Source: Pontixanthobacter aquaemixtae
GTDB taxonomy: Bacteria > Pseudomonadota > Alphaproteobacteria > Sphingomonadales > Sphingomonadaceae
NCBI RefSeq assembly: GCF_009827395.1
Contig: NZ_WTYX01000001.1
Location: forward strand, 708,001 to 772,000
DNA: 64,000 bases
Reading direction: 5' to 3'
In this document: piece by piece, positions 28,086 through 34,977 of the stretch
Position numbering within the stretch: position 1 is the stretch's first letter
Layout of the letters: each line of letters begins with the position of its first letter
Program-made: the position numbers and the translations under genes
Notes under the pieces: generated by a model
What the model was told of the DNA's origin: nothing
Databases searched by the model: none
The model's input: only the letters and a program-made list of their open reading frames with translations

Positions 28086-29299
28086 TACTTGGTCTGCTTT
28101 GCGTTCTTGCCCGATTGCTCCACAACGAAAGCGGGGCGGGCTTCAAATTTGTATTGCGTAGAAATGCTGGTGAACTTTCCGCTCTTGTCCGGGTGACCAT
28201 CGGCCAGTTTGTGCAAGGATTGCCACATGCCCTGGCAAGTATGGCCAAGAACCCGCGCTGCGCCATTGGCCGAGCCAACCCGCCGCGCCTCGTCCGAAGG
28301 CTTCCCTTCGGCGTCCTTCCCTGTGCGATAGCCGAACTGGAAGTCATAGAGCTCAACCACATCGGTATAGCCGGCCAAATAGCCATCCATCACGCCATCA
28401 GCTGACAATCTGGCGCGGATCCGCGCTTCGCGTAGAGGCCGTTCAAGATACATTCCGTTGACGACATAATGAAAGCGGACATCGACCGGTTCTGAAACAA
28501 GAACGCCATTCTCGATCCGACCGCTGGTCTGGCCGCGAAACCGGGGCTCGCGGTCGCGCGAATAGGTCCCATAATCCAGCGCTTCGCGCGAAGGGCTGAG
28601 CATCATTGGGTCGGCATTGGCGGAGATTGTGATATCGACGTCGCTGTCATTTTCCAGATCGTCAACGCCGCTCAGCGAGATCAATATACCCCATTCGCCG
28701 ACATACATCCCCTCTTCAAACCCGCGCGAAGGGCCGTCTTGCTGGTAGGAACGGTTGCATCCGACAGCGCGCCAGAATTGGTTGTCCACGCCGGTGGTTC
28801 CGTCAGCGGCAGCGAAATCGAGCCGGCCGCTGGTAAGGTCTGACTTCGACCGGGAATTCTTGCCATCAAGGTCAATCCCGCCCGCTTGCGCTTTGGGATC
28901 CAGCATAATTTGGGTGTTAGGATCAAGAGGAGCGATTTCCGGGTTTACGCAGAAATTGCGGCCGTCCGGCGCGTTTGAAATTGCGCGTCCTCCTGCCTCG
29001 ATCCGCTCGCCATAGGCTTCGTCCGTTTCGCCCGCACGCCGTTTGCCATTGGCGGTTTCCGAAAAGATTTCAGCCACGTTTTTTGAAGGACCATTTGGGC
29101 AGCTGTCGGTGCCAACCGCATCAGGCCCCAACGCATAAGCAAATTTCGTAACGATAAAGCTGGCGTTCCCATCGCGAATGAGACCGCCCGATTCGGCCGA
29201 AATCCTGTCATCCGGCCACCACCACCATGCCGCCATTCCCCCCGCCGCGATTGCAATCGCGGACAGCCATAGGCGGGATGATGCAGTTTTGTGCGCCAT
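28085..29299 (-). CDS. unrecognised membrane-anchored periplasmic protein
   Basis: Protein of 404 aa that I do not recognise. Residues 10-27 form a signal anchor (LWLSAIAIAAGGMAAWWWW), and the rest is soluble and acidic, so it should sit in the periplasm. It contains several cysteines (near 62, 116, 174 and in GHTCQGMWQSL) that could form disulfides; there is no CxxCH. Features include a segment DADITISANADP-like around 225 and a repeated mix of beta-rich sequence. It is the first gene of the DUF1592/DUF1552 operon and overlaps the next gene by 1 bp. No strong ribosome site precedes ATG 29299. Its tight linkage suggests it is part of the same complex. Confidence 0.8.
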   Translation of the reverse strand: MAHKTASSRLWLSAIAIAAGGMAAWWWWPDDRISAESGGLIRDGNASFIVTKFAYALGPDAVGTDSCPNGPSKNVAEIFSETANGKRRAGETDEAYGERIEAGGRAISNAPDGRNFCVNPEIAPLDPNTQIMLDPKAQAGGIDLDGKNSRSKSDLTSGRLDFAAADGTTGVDNQFWRAVGCNRSYQQDGPSRGFEEGMYVGEWGILISLSGVDDLENDSDVDITISANADPMMLSPSREALDYGTYSRDREPRFRGQTSGRIENGVLVSEPVDVRFHYVVNGMYLERPLREARIRARLSADGVMDGYLAGYTDVVELYDFQFGYRTGKDAEGKPSDEARRVGSANGAARVLGHTCQGMWQSLHKLADGHPDKSGKFTSISTQYKFEARPAFVVEQSGKNAKQTK

Positions 29300-29330
29300 G
29301 TCGGAGAACCGGATAATCTATTTCTAACAC

Positions 29331-29347
29331 CCCTGTTACTAACAGGG
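29331..29347. promoter_or_regulatory. 17-bp perfect palindrome, probable TetR operator
   Basis: CCCTGTTA-C-TAACAGGG is a perfect 8-bp inverted repeat around one base. It lies 32 bp upstream of the 29299 start codon and 81 bp upstream of the TetR start at 29428, in the only divergent gap of this locus. Size and symmetry fit a TetR dimer site overlapping the promoter of the DUF operon. Confidence 0.65.
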
Positions 29348-29427
29348 TTGCAAGAAACTGCAAGCCGCAATAGTAAGGGGCGCAATTTGGGGCGGCACAC
29401 CGCCGTCTGATGTTGACAGGAATGCTT

Positions 29428-30009
29428 ATGGCACGCCCGATTTCAGTCACTGACGAAGCCATTCTTCTGGCAGCCGACGAGGTCATGGCCGAACAGGGAA
29501 TTCTGGATTTCTCTGTGTCGGAAGTTTCGCGCCGGGTGGGCTTGTCTCGCGCGGCTGTAACGCTGCGTTTTGATAGCCCGGCCGCACTAAAATGCGCGGT
29601 CTATGATCGGGCGACCAAACGCATGGCAGGGTATATTGCCAGCTGGGACATCACGCCCGGGGGGGAGGGTTTGCTGGAAATTGCGGGTCAGATCGGACGG
29701 CTGGTTGGCGGCAAGTCCAAGCTCGGCATGTTTATGATGCGTCTGAGTGAAAATATCGAAGATCCGGCAGCGCGCGAGATGGAGCTGGAACGCGGCCGCT
29801 TGGTCCGCGATGCGGTGGCCAAGGCAATGCCCGAGACTTCCGTCAATCGGGATGATGCTGTCAATGCATTCATGGCGCAGGTCACTGGTTCCTTGATTGC
29901 GTGGCGATCTTCGACGGAATCCGATGCAGAGGCATTTCTGGTCAGCAGAATCAAGGTCTGGCTCGCCCTGACGGGCATTTGCGTGGCGGAAGGGGCAGAA
30001 GGAGCGTGA
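29428..30009 (+). CDS. TetR family regulator
   Basis: TetR-type transcriptional regulator, 193 aa from ATG 29428, which has AGGA six bases upstream; ATGs at 29410 and 29422 are in frame but have worse sites. The N-terminal helix-turn-helix is FSVSEVSRRVGLSRAAVTLR followed by the family F(D)SPAALK segment. The C-terminal two thirds are helical and would bind the effector. It overlaps the triheme cytochrome gene by 4 bp (GTGA), so both are translated together, and it lies divergent to the DUF1592/DUF1552 operon with a perfect palindrome between. The likely role is repression of both transcripts until a ligand is bound (inferred). Confidence 0.9.
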   Translation: MARPISVTDEAILLAADEVMAEQGILDFSVSEVSRRVGLSRAAVTLRFDSPAALKCAVYDRATKRMAGYIASWDITPGGEGLLEIAGQIGRLVGGKSKLGMFMMRLSENIEDPAAREMELERGRLVRDAVAKAMPETSVNRDDAVNAFMAQVTGSLIAWRSSTESDAEAFLVSRIKVWLALTGICVAEGAEGA

Positions 30010-31295
30010 GCAAGAAGGTTCGCTTTGCAAGGCCCAGCTGGCGCCGGATTGGCTTTGCCGCGTTGCTGCTCGCGGTGCTTGCCGGCGGGGTCGCTGCGTA
30101 TTTCTTCTGCCCGCTGCCATATGATCGTGCCCCAGCGCTGGCATCTCTCGACGGGGATCCCGTTCGCGGAGAATATATTGCCACAATCGGGAACTGTGCG
30201 GCATGCCATACGGTGCCTGGCGGGGCGCCCTATGCCGGCGGCGTCAAGTTTGTCACTGATTTCGGGACGATTTACTCCACCAACATTACATCCGATGACG
30301 CAAACGGTATTGGTGGCTGGAGCTTTGCGGCTTTCCATCGCGCGTTGAAGCATGGCATCGGGGACGGGGGCGAACATCTCTATCCAGCGTTTCCCTACAC
30401 CTCGTTCTCACGAATGACCGATGACGATATCGCTTCGTTATATCTCTATTTCCAGACTGTGGAGCCGGTGGCGGAAGGCAACCGCGAAAACGAGATGTCA
30501 TTCCCGTTCGGCTATCGCGATTTGCTGCACTTCTGGAAACGAATGTTTCATTCGCCGCGGCCGTTCACGAACAGCCCTGCGCTTAGCAGTGAAGGCAATG
30601 AGGGGGCATATCTGGTCGAGGCTGTGGCGCATTGTGCGGAATGCCACACACCGCGCGGGATGTTGGGCAATGCGAACCGGAGCCGCATGTTTCAGGGCGG
30701 GACTTATGTCGATGCAACGCGGAGGGGAACTTACCGCCAATGGGCTGCAGTGGACCTGACTCCCGGCGCGCACGGCCTGCCGACATGGACCGAGCAGGAC
30801 ATGGACCAATATCTGGCGACCGGCATCAATCGCCATGCGGTTGTGCATGGACCGATGAACGAAGTGATTGAAGCGACCCGGCAATTGAAACCAGCCGACC
30901 GGAAAGCCATTTCACGCTATTTTTCGGAGTTAAAACCGAGCCCGACGCGGTGGGATTTGTCACTGCCGTCTTGGGGCGTTGACGATGGAGAGGTGGTCTA
31001 CACTGTCCATTGCGGGACATGTCACCTTCCGGAAGGTGATGGCGATCCTACGTTGGGCGTTTCATTACAACAAAACCCCATCATCCAGGCCGAAGACCCC
31101 AGCTCTTTGATCAATGTCATACTCTACGGTCCCGATTTGCCGCCGCCACCGTTTTCGGTGGACCGGTCGCAGATGAAGCCGTTCGGACGCCGGCTTTCTG
31201 ATGAAGATATTGCTGCCCTTGCGACTTATCTCAGAAGCAATTTCGGCAACAATGCGTCGTCGGTCTCTGCCTCGCAGGTTGTGCGTCAGCGATAG
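30006..31295 (+). CDS. triheme membrane-anchored cytochrome c
   Basis: Membrane-anchored c-type cytochrome, 429 aa, with three haem-binding motifs: Cys64-AA-Cys67-His68, Cys210-AE-Cys213-His214 and Cys336-GT-Cys339-His340. This spacing is that of the cytochrome subunits of alcohol/gluconate dehydrogenases (three cytochrome c domains of about 130 residues). Residues 14-35 form the N-terminal membrane anchor (IGFAALLLAVLAGGVAAYFF). The start is GTG 30006 with AAGGAG upstream, overlapping the TetR stop by 4 bp. No partner dehydrogenase gene is adjacent; the neighbours are the DUF1592/DUF1552 genes, so it may carry electrons from or to that system instead. Confidence 0.92.
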   Translation: MSKKVRFARPSWRRIGFAALLLAVLAGGVAAYFFCPLPYDRAPALASLDGDPVRGEYIATIGNCAACHTVPGGAPYAGGVKFVTDFGTIYSTNITSDDANGIGGWSFAAFHRALKHGIGDGGEHLYPAFPYTSFSRMTDDDIASLYLYFQTVEPVAEGNRENEMSFPFGYRDLLHFWKRMFHSPRPFTNSPALSSEGNEGAYLVEAVAHCAECHTPRGMLGNANRSRMFQGGTYVDATRRGTYRQWAAVDLTPGAHGLPTWTEQDMDQYLATGINRHAVVHGPMNEVIEATRQLKPADRKAISRYFSELKPSPTRWDLSLPSWGVDDGEVVYTVHCGTCHLPEGDGDPTLGVSLQQNPIIQAEDPSSLINVILYGPDLPPPPFSVDRSQMKPFGRRLSDEDIAALATYLRSNFGNNASSVSASQVVRQR

Positions 31296-31311
31296 AACAA
31301 AGTACGGCTCG

Positions 31312-32103
31312 CTATCCTGCTAGCGGCGTGTTGAGGCCCAGATTCATCAAACCGCACACGGCGTAATTTTGGCCAGTGATGAACTTTCCTTCGTCAGATG
31401 CGAGCAAAGCAACAAGGTTGGCGATGTCCTCGGGCTCACCAAAATCGCCCAATCCAGTCGAGTCGACCAATTGCCGGAAGGCTAGATTGTCGCGCATTTC
31501 CGGCGGAATGTCCCGAATGGCATCGCTCTTTATCGGCCCGGGGGATACGCAATTGACGCGTACTCCGCGCGATGCGGTTTCCTTCGCCAATGCTTGGGTA
31601 AAGGCGATAACCGCACCTTTCGAAGCCGAATAGTCGACTTGGCTCGCAAGTCCGATCATCCCTGCAACCGAGCCAATATTGATAATTGCACCTTCTCCGC
31701 GTTCCTGCATGTGATTGATTACCGATCGGCAGGCGTAAAACACTCCCATCATGTTGGTATCGAGGACATGCCGCCAAGTTTCTTCCTCTGAATCGCAGAA
31801 CAGGCTCATTTTACCGCGGGCGCTGCCGCCAGCATTGTTGACGAGGATGTCGACCCTTCCAAACGTGTTGATTGTCTGTTCGACCGTTTGCTTCACGCTG
31901 CCAAAATCAGTCACGTCGGTTTGCATAGCGATGGCTTCACCACCAGCTGCATTGATCGCTCCAGTGGCTTCCTCTGCCACATCCAATGTGGTCGCCGCAA
32001 TTACGATGCGTGCGCCTTCCTTGGCGAGTTTTTCGGATATCGCTTTACCGATGCCGCGGCTGCCACCTGTGACGATCGCGACACGCCCGGTCAATTTGCC
32101 CAT
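31312..32103 (-). CDS. short-chain dehydrogenase/reductase
   Basis: Classical SDR, 263 aa, FabG-like NAD(P)-dependent oxidoreductase. Cofactor motif VTGGSRGIGKA, NNAG, and active site IGSVAGMIGLASQVDYSASK with Tyr and Lys in place. The C-terminal YAVCG segment is slightly unlike FabG (usually NVDGG). ATG 32103 is used; an in-frame TTG at 32118 is possible. It follows the UGSC-partner gene by 23 bp and is the third gene of that operon, so its substrate is probably a ketone or alcohol linked to that unknown system. It converges with the triheme cytochrome gene with 16 bp between. Confidence 0.92.
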   Translation of the reverse strand: MGKLTGRVAIVTGGSRGIGKAISEKLAKEGARIVIAATTLDVAEEATGAINAAGGEAIAMQTDVTDFGSVKQTVEQTINTFGRVDILVNNAGGSARGKMSLFCDSEEETWRHVLDTNMMGVFYACRSVINHMQERGEGAIINIGSVAGMIGLASQVDYSASKGAVIAFTQALAKETASRGVRVNCVSPGPIKSDAIRDIPPEMRDNLAFRQLVDSTGLGDFGEPEDIANLVALLASDEGKFITGQNYAVCGLMNLGLNTPLAG

Positions 32104-32126
32104 CTGCTTAGTTTCCAAACTGACCG

Positions 32127-33284
32127 CTACGCAGCTTGCGTAGCCTTTGCGTCGACCGTAGCCAGCGCACGGGTTTGTGCAAGCGAACTGCCAAAACTGT
32201 GCAGACCGAGAGCATGCAGCCCGCCAAGGCCACCAGCAACAAACAGGATGATGTCCTTGGGCTCCGGCGTCGCGTAGATAAAGCCGTCCTCGCGAATCCG
32301 GCCCTGTGCTTCGACTTGAACGCGGTGATGTTCCTGAAGCCAGTCACCGGGAAGCTTGGCGAATTTCCAGATTGCTTCCTGTACGTCTTCTATATTCGAA
32401 ATCTCGCGCGCAATCAGATCGGCACAGATCGGATTAATCCCGATATACATTTCCGAATATTCCATCGCGGGGGAGAAGCAATTCGCAGCCGGGTAGGCGA
32501 CCGATTTTCCGATCATCTCGATGAAGGCCATCGCGCCCGTCGAAGTGGTGTCGAGAATGTTCATAGTACCCATCGTGTTCATGGCCGTTACGGCATTGCC
32601 GCTCACGCCCCTACGTTCGGCAAGCGGCGCCCATGGGGAACGTTCTTCGAACTCACCCATCACGATACTTGCCAAACGTCCCGGAGAACCAAAGGTCGTC
32701 TGCGAAGTGACCCCTGCAACTTGTCCTGCAACATTGCGCATTACCAACCGGATCGCCCGGCCAATGGCGTTGGCCTGCGTTGCGACGCCGCCCGCGCAGC
32801 CATAGCTGCAGGGGATATCCAGTTCCTTGCGGATGGGCCCATTCACTACAAATGCCGGGTATACCGACGCGGTTGTTGCGTTGACGCCGTAAAGTTCGAA
32901 ATCGGGCTGAGTCACACCTTCAAGTGCTGCAATAATCAGCTCGAGCGACTCTGGCCGTGCACCCGCCATGACGGCGTTCACCACGATCTTTTCAACCGTG
33001 CATTCTGTGCTGTCCGGCATCCGTCCGATAACTTTGTCAGGATATCTGTGGTTTTCGGAAAGAAATGCACGAACCCTGTTTTCGGTCGGTGGAACCAAAG
33101 GCAGGCCATCTCCCCATCCTTGCTCCAGCGAGAGGGAGGTGAAGGCCGAGATGTCATCATCGACTTCGACTCGGTCGCTGACCAGCCAGTCAATTTCGCA
33201 TGCTTCTGGGCCGCAATCGTGGCTAACCAGCGTGTGCGGCACATTGGCAGGGCGACCGGATGGGCGGATCTTATGAATGGTCAT
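32127..33284 (-). CDS. UGSC-associated partner protein
   Basis: Protein of 385 aa without a catalytic family that I can name. The segment LEQGWGDGLPLVPPTENRV resembles one found in proteins fused to, or encoded next to, UGSC-motif (seleno)proteins. Other conspicuous features are Gly/Ala-rich SYGCAGGVATQANAIGRAIR, FGSPGRLASIV, and several Cys residues. No signal peptide is seen, so it is probably cytoplasmic. It overlaps the UGSC gene by 4 bp (ATGA) and precedes the SDR. The linkage suggests a two-protein enzyme. Family recognition is from memory of the GW(G/T)DGLP motif, so function is left open. Confidence 0.8.
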   Translation of the reverse strand: MTIHKIRPSGRPANVPHTLVSHDCGPEACEIDWLVSDRVEVDDDISAFTSLSLEQGWGDGLPLVPPTENRVRAFLSENHRYPDKVIGRMPDSTECTVEKIVVNAVMAGARPESLELIIAALEGVTQPDFELYGVNATTASVYPAFVVNGPIRKELDIPCSYGCAGGVATQANAIGRAIRLVMRNVAGQVAGVTSQTTFGSPGRLASIVMGEFEERSPWAPLAERRGVSGNAVTAMNTMGTMNILDTTSTGAMAFIEMIGKSVAYPAANCFSPAMEYSEMYIGINPICADLIAREISNIEDVQEAIWKFAKLPGDWLQEHHRVQVEAQGRIREDGFIYATPEPKDIILFVAGGLGGLHALGLHSFGSSLAQTRALATVDAKATQAA

Positions 33285-33841
33285 GCCGCCGCCTTCTGCT
33301 CGCCAATGCTTGCGCCCATGACTTTGATCAACCCGTCAAAATACTCCTCCGCAACCGGATCGACTTCTGCGCGTGAAAGCTCATTGAGCGGGTAGGGGAG
33401 CACGTGCACCCGCATTCCCGATCGTCCACCACGCTCGGAAAGCTCGTGAGCAAATTCCTCAAAATTCTGGGTGGCGACGACTGTGGTTGGCAGCCCTGCA
33501 TTTGCCGAAGCGATGGCATCGTGCACTGTCCAGCCCGTGCAGGAGCCGCAATTGGCGAGGCCAAAGATCGCGCAATCAAGCGTATCGAGCCATTCGACAA
33601 GCGAGCGCAGCTGTTCTTCGCCTTCCTCCCCTGACCGGTTGGTTGACCGCCAATAGGATACTTCGGCGCCGGCTGCGCGGAACTTTGCTTCCCAATTCTC
33701 GCTGATCCAGTCCCAGCAACGCCAAATCTGGTCGACGCGGATTCCAATCTTTTTGCCTGCAAGAGGGCCGGCATCGGGTCCGGGGCTGGCATTGTCGCTT
33801 TGCCGATTGGCTGTTGGATCGAGAACTTTGATGCTGCTCAT
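33281..33841 (-). CDS. UGSC-family protein, cysteine form
   Basis: Small protein of 186 aa matching the UGSC family, named after a Sec-Gly-Ser-Cys motif found in metagenomic selenoproteins. Here the motif is Cys98-Gly-Ser-Cys101 in ANCGSCTGWTVHDA; both codons are TGC, so no selenocysteine is needed. The CxxC-like pair suggests a redox-active centre. Around it lie KKIGIRVDQIWRCWDW near residue 30 and LPTTVVATQNFEEFA after the motif. ATG 33841 has GGAAAGG upstream. It is the first gene of an operon with its partner protein and an SDR, opposite a LysR regulator. Reaction unknown. Confidence 0.83.
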   Translation of the reverse strand: MSSIKVLDPTANRQSDNASPGPDAGPLAGKKIGIRVDQIWRCWDWISENWEAKFRAAGAEVSYWRSTNRSGEEGEEQLRSLVEWLDTLDCAIFGLANCGSCTGWTVHDAIASANAGLPTTVVATQNFEEFAHELSERGGRSGMRVHVLPYPLNELSRAEVDPVAEEYFDGLIKVMGASIGEQKAAA

Positions 33842-33935
33842 GGTTTTGCCTTTCCCGTGACGGTTGATCGCGATGCGGAACGGCAGCCAATGTCTCTCGC
33901 TTCCCTTATGATGTCCAATGCATTATGTTGATTAA

Positions 33936-33945
33936 ACTTATAAGT
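33936..33945. promoter_or_regulatory. palindrome in LysR/UGSC divergent promoter
   Basis: ACTTATAAGT is a perfect 10-bp palindrome 12 bp before the LysR start (33957), in an AT-rich stretch of the 115-bp gap to the UGSC operon. LysR regulators usually bind such sites upstream of both their own gene and the divergent target. Confidence 0.4.
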
Positions 33946-33956
33946 GCGAGGAATAC

Positions 33957-34835
33957 ATGATTGACCTGCGCAATCTGCGCCATCTTTCGGTTCTGGCAAG
34001 GCAGCTCAATTTCAGTCGCGCCGCCGAGGAGCTTGGCATAACCCAGCCGGCGCTTTCGCGTTCGATCCAGGCATTGGAGGACCGGCTCGGATTGCTGCTG
34101 TTCGATCGTGACCGCGGCAAAGTCTCGCTGACGCCGGCTGGCGCCAAATTGGCGGAAAGGGCGGGCTATCTGCTCAACGATATCGTGCATATCGAAAGAG
34201 AAGTCCGGGACGAGGCGCTGGGAGAGGCGGGGGCAATACGTTTCGGAATAGCGCCCATGCCAGCGCGGGCTCTTTTGGCACCGGTATTGACGGCGCGCAT
34301 AGGATCAGCACCGCGAGTAGCAAATGGGGTGGTAGTGCGCGATGTCCCCGCGCTAAGGCGGCAATTGCTTGCCGGAGAAATCGAATTTTTCATTTCGCAG
34401 GAAATCGAATTCGAAGTCGGGCAAGAGATCAAATCTGCGCCGCTCGGCGAATTTCCCTTCAGCGCTATCATCCGATCTGGGCACCCTTTGTGCGGCGATC
34501 CAAAGACGACCGAGCGCTTCCCGTTGCTCCGGTCGAGTTGGGCGGGAATGCCTGTACCGCAGGCAATCAAGGCAAGTGTTTTTGAAACGCCCAATGTGGT
34601 CGAAGACTTTGCCGCTTTGGCTGAAATGGTCCAGCACACAGATGCGATCTGGCTATCATCCGCCTATTCCATCCAGCCTTTGATCAAGGCCGGTACTCTG
34701 GTCGAACATTATCCCTCGCGCCGTAGGATCGCGATCAACACCTATTCGCTAAGGCGCCGCAGCCAAACCGCTTTGGCTAAGGGTGTGTTGGCGGAATTTC
34801 ATGCGGCGATGAAGTCGATCATAGCTGCACAGTAG
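33957..34835 (+). CDS. LysR family transcriptional regulator
   Basis: LysR-type regulator, 292 aa. Residues 3-62 hold the winged helix-turn-helix: LRHLSVLARQLNFSRAAEEL, then ITQPALSRSIQALEDRLGLL and LFDRDRGKVSLTPAG, a textbook match. Residues from about 90 on form the periplasmic-binding-like effector domain (IRFGIAPMPARALL). It is transcribed away from the UGSC operon, the usual arrangement for a LysR activator and its target, and a palindrome lies between them. Start ATG 33957 follows CGAGGAAT. The effector is probably a substrate or product of the UGSC system (inferred). Confidence 0.93.
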   Translation: MIDLRNLRHLSVLARQLNFSRAAEELGITQPALSRSIQALEDRLGLLLFDRDRGKVSLTPAGAKLAERAGYLLNDIVHIEREVRDEALGEAGAIRFGIAPMPARALLAPVLTARIGSAPRVANGVVVRDVPALRRQLLAGEIEFFISQEIEFEVGQEIKSAPLGEFPFSAIIRSGHPLCGDPKTTERFPLLRSSWAGMPVPQAIKASVFETPNVVEDFAALAEMVQHTDAIWLSSAYSIQPLIKAGTLVEHYPSRRRIAINTYSLRRRSQTALAKGVLAEFHAAMKSIIAAQ

Positions 34836-34977
34836 AGGGCATCGGCTGCCCTCGATGCGATCCCCTCCAAGTGATCGAAATCGTTGCATCGCGCTCGCGA
34901 TATCGGCGTGGCTGACCTGTTCGAAAGCGGCCGGGAGCGACATGAAGGGCGCAGGCCTAATCCAATGGTGAGCTATC

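Noticed and set aside
32136-33395. Long plus-strand open frame (419 codons)
   Set aside because: Antisense shadow of the UGSC partner gene; no ribosome site and low-complexity, basic translation.
33539-33550. Selenocysteine in the UGSC-family protein
   Set aside because: Both Cys codons of the CGSC motif are TGC, so no UGA recoding is needed.
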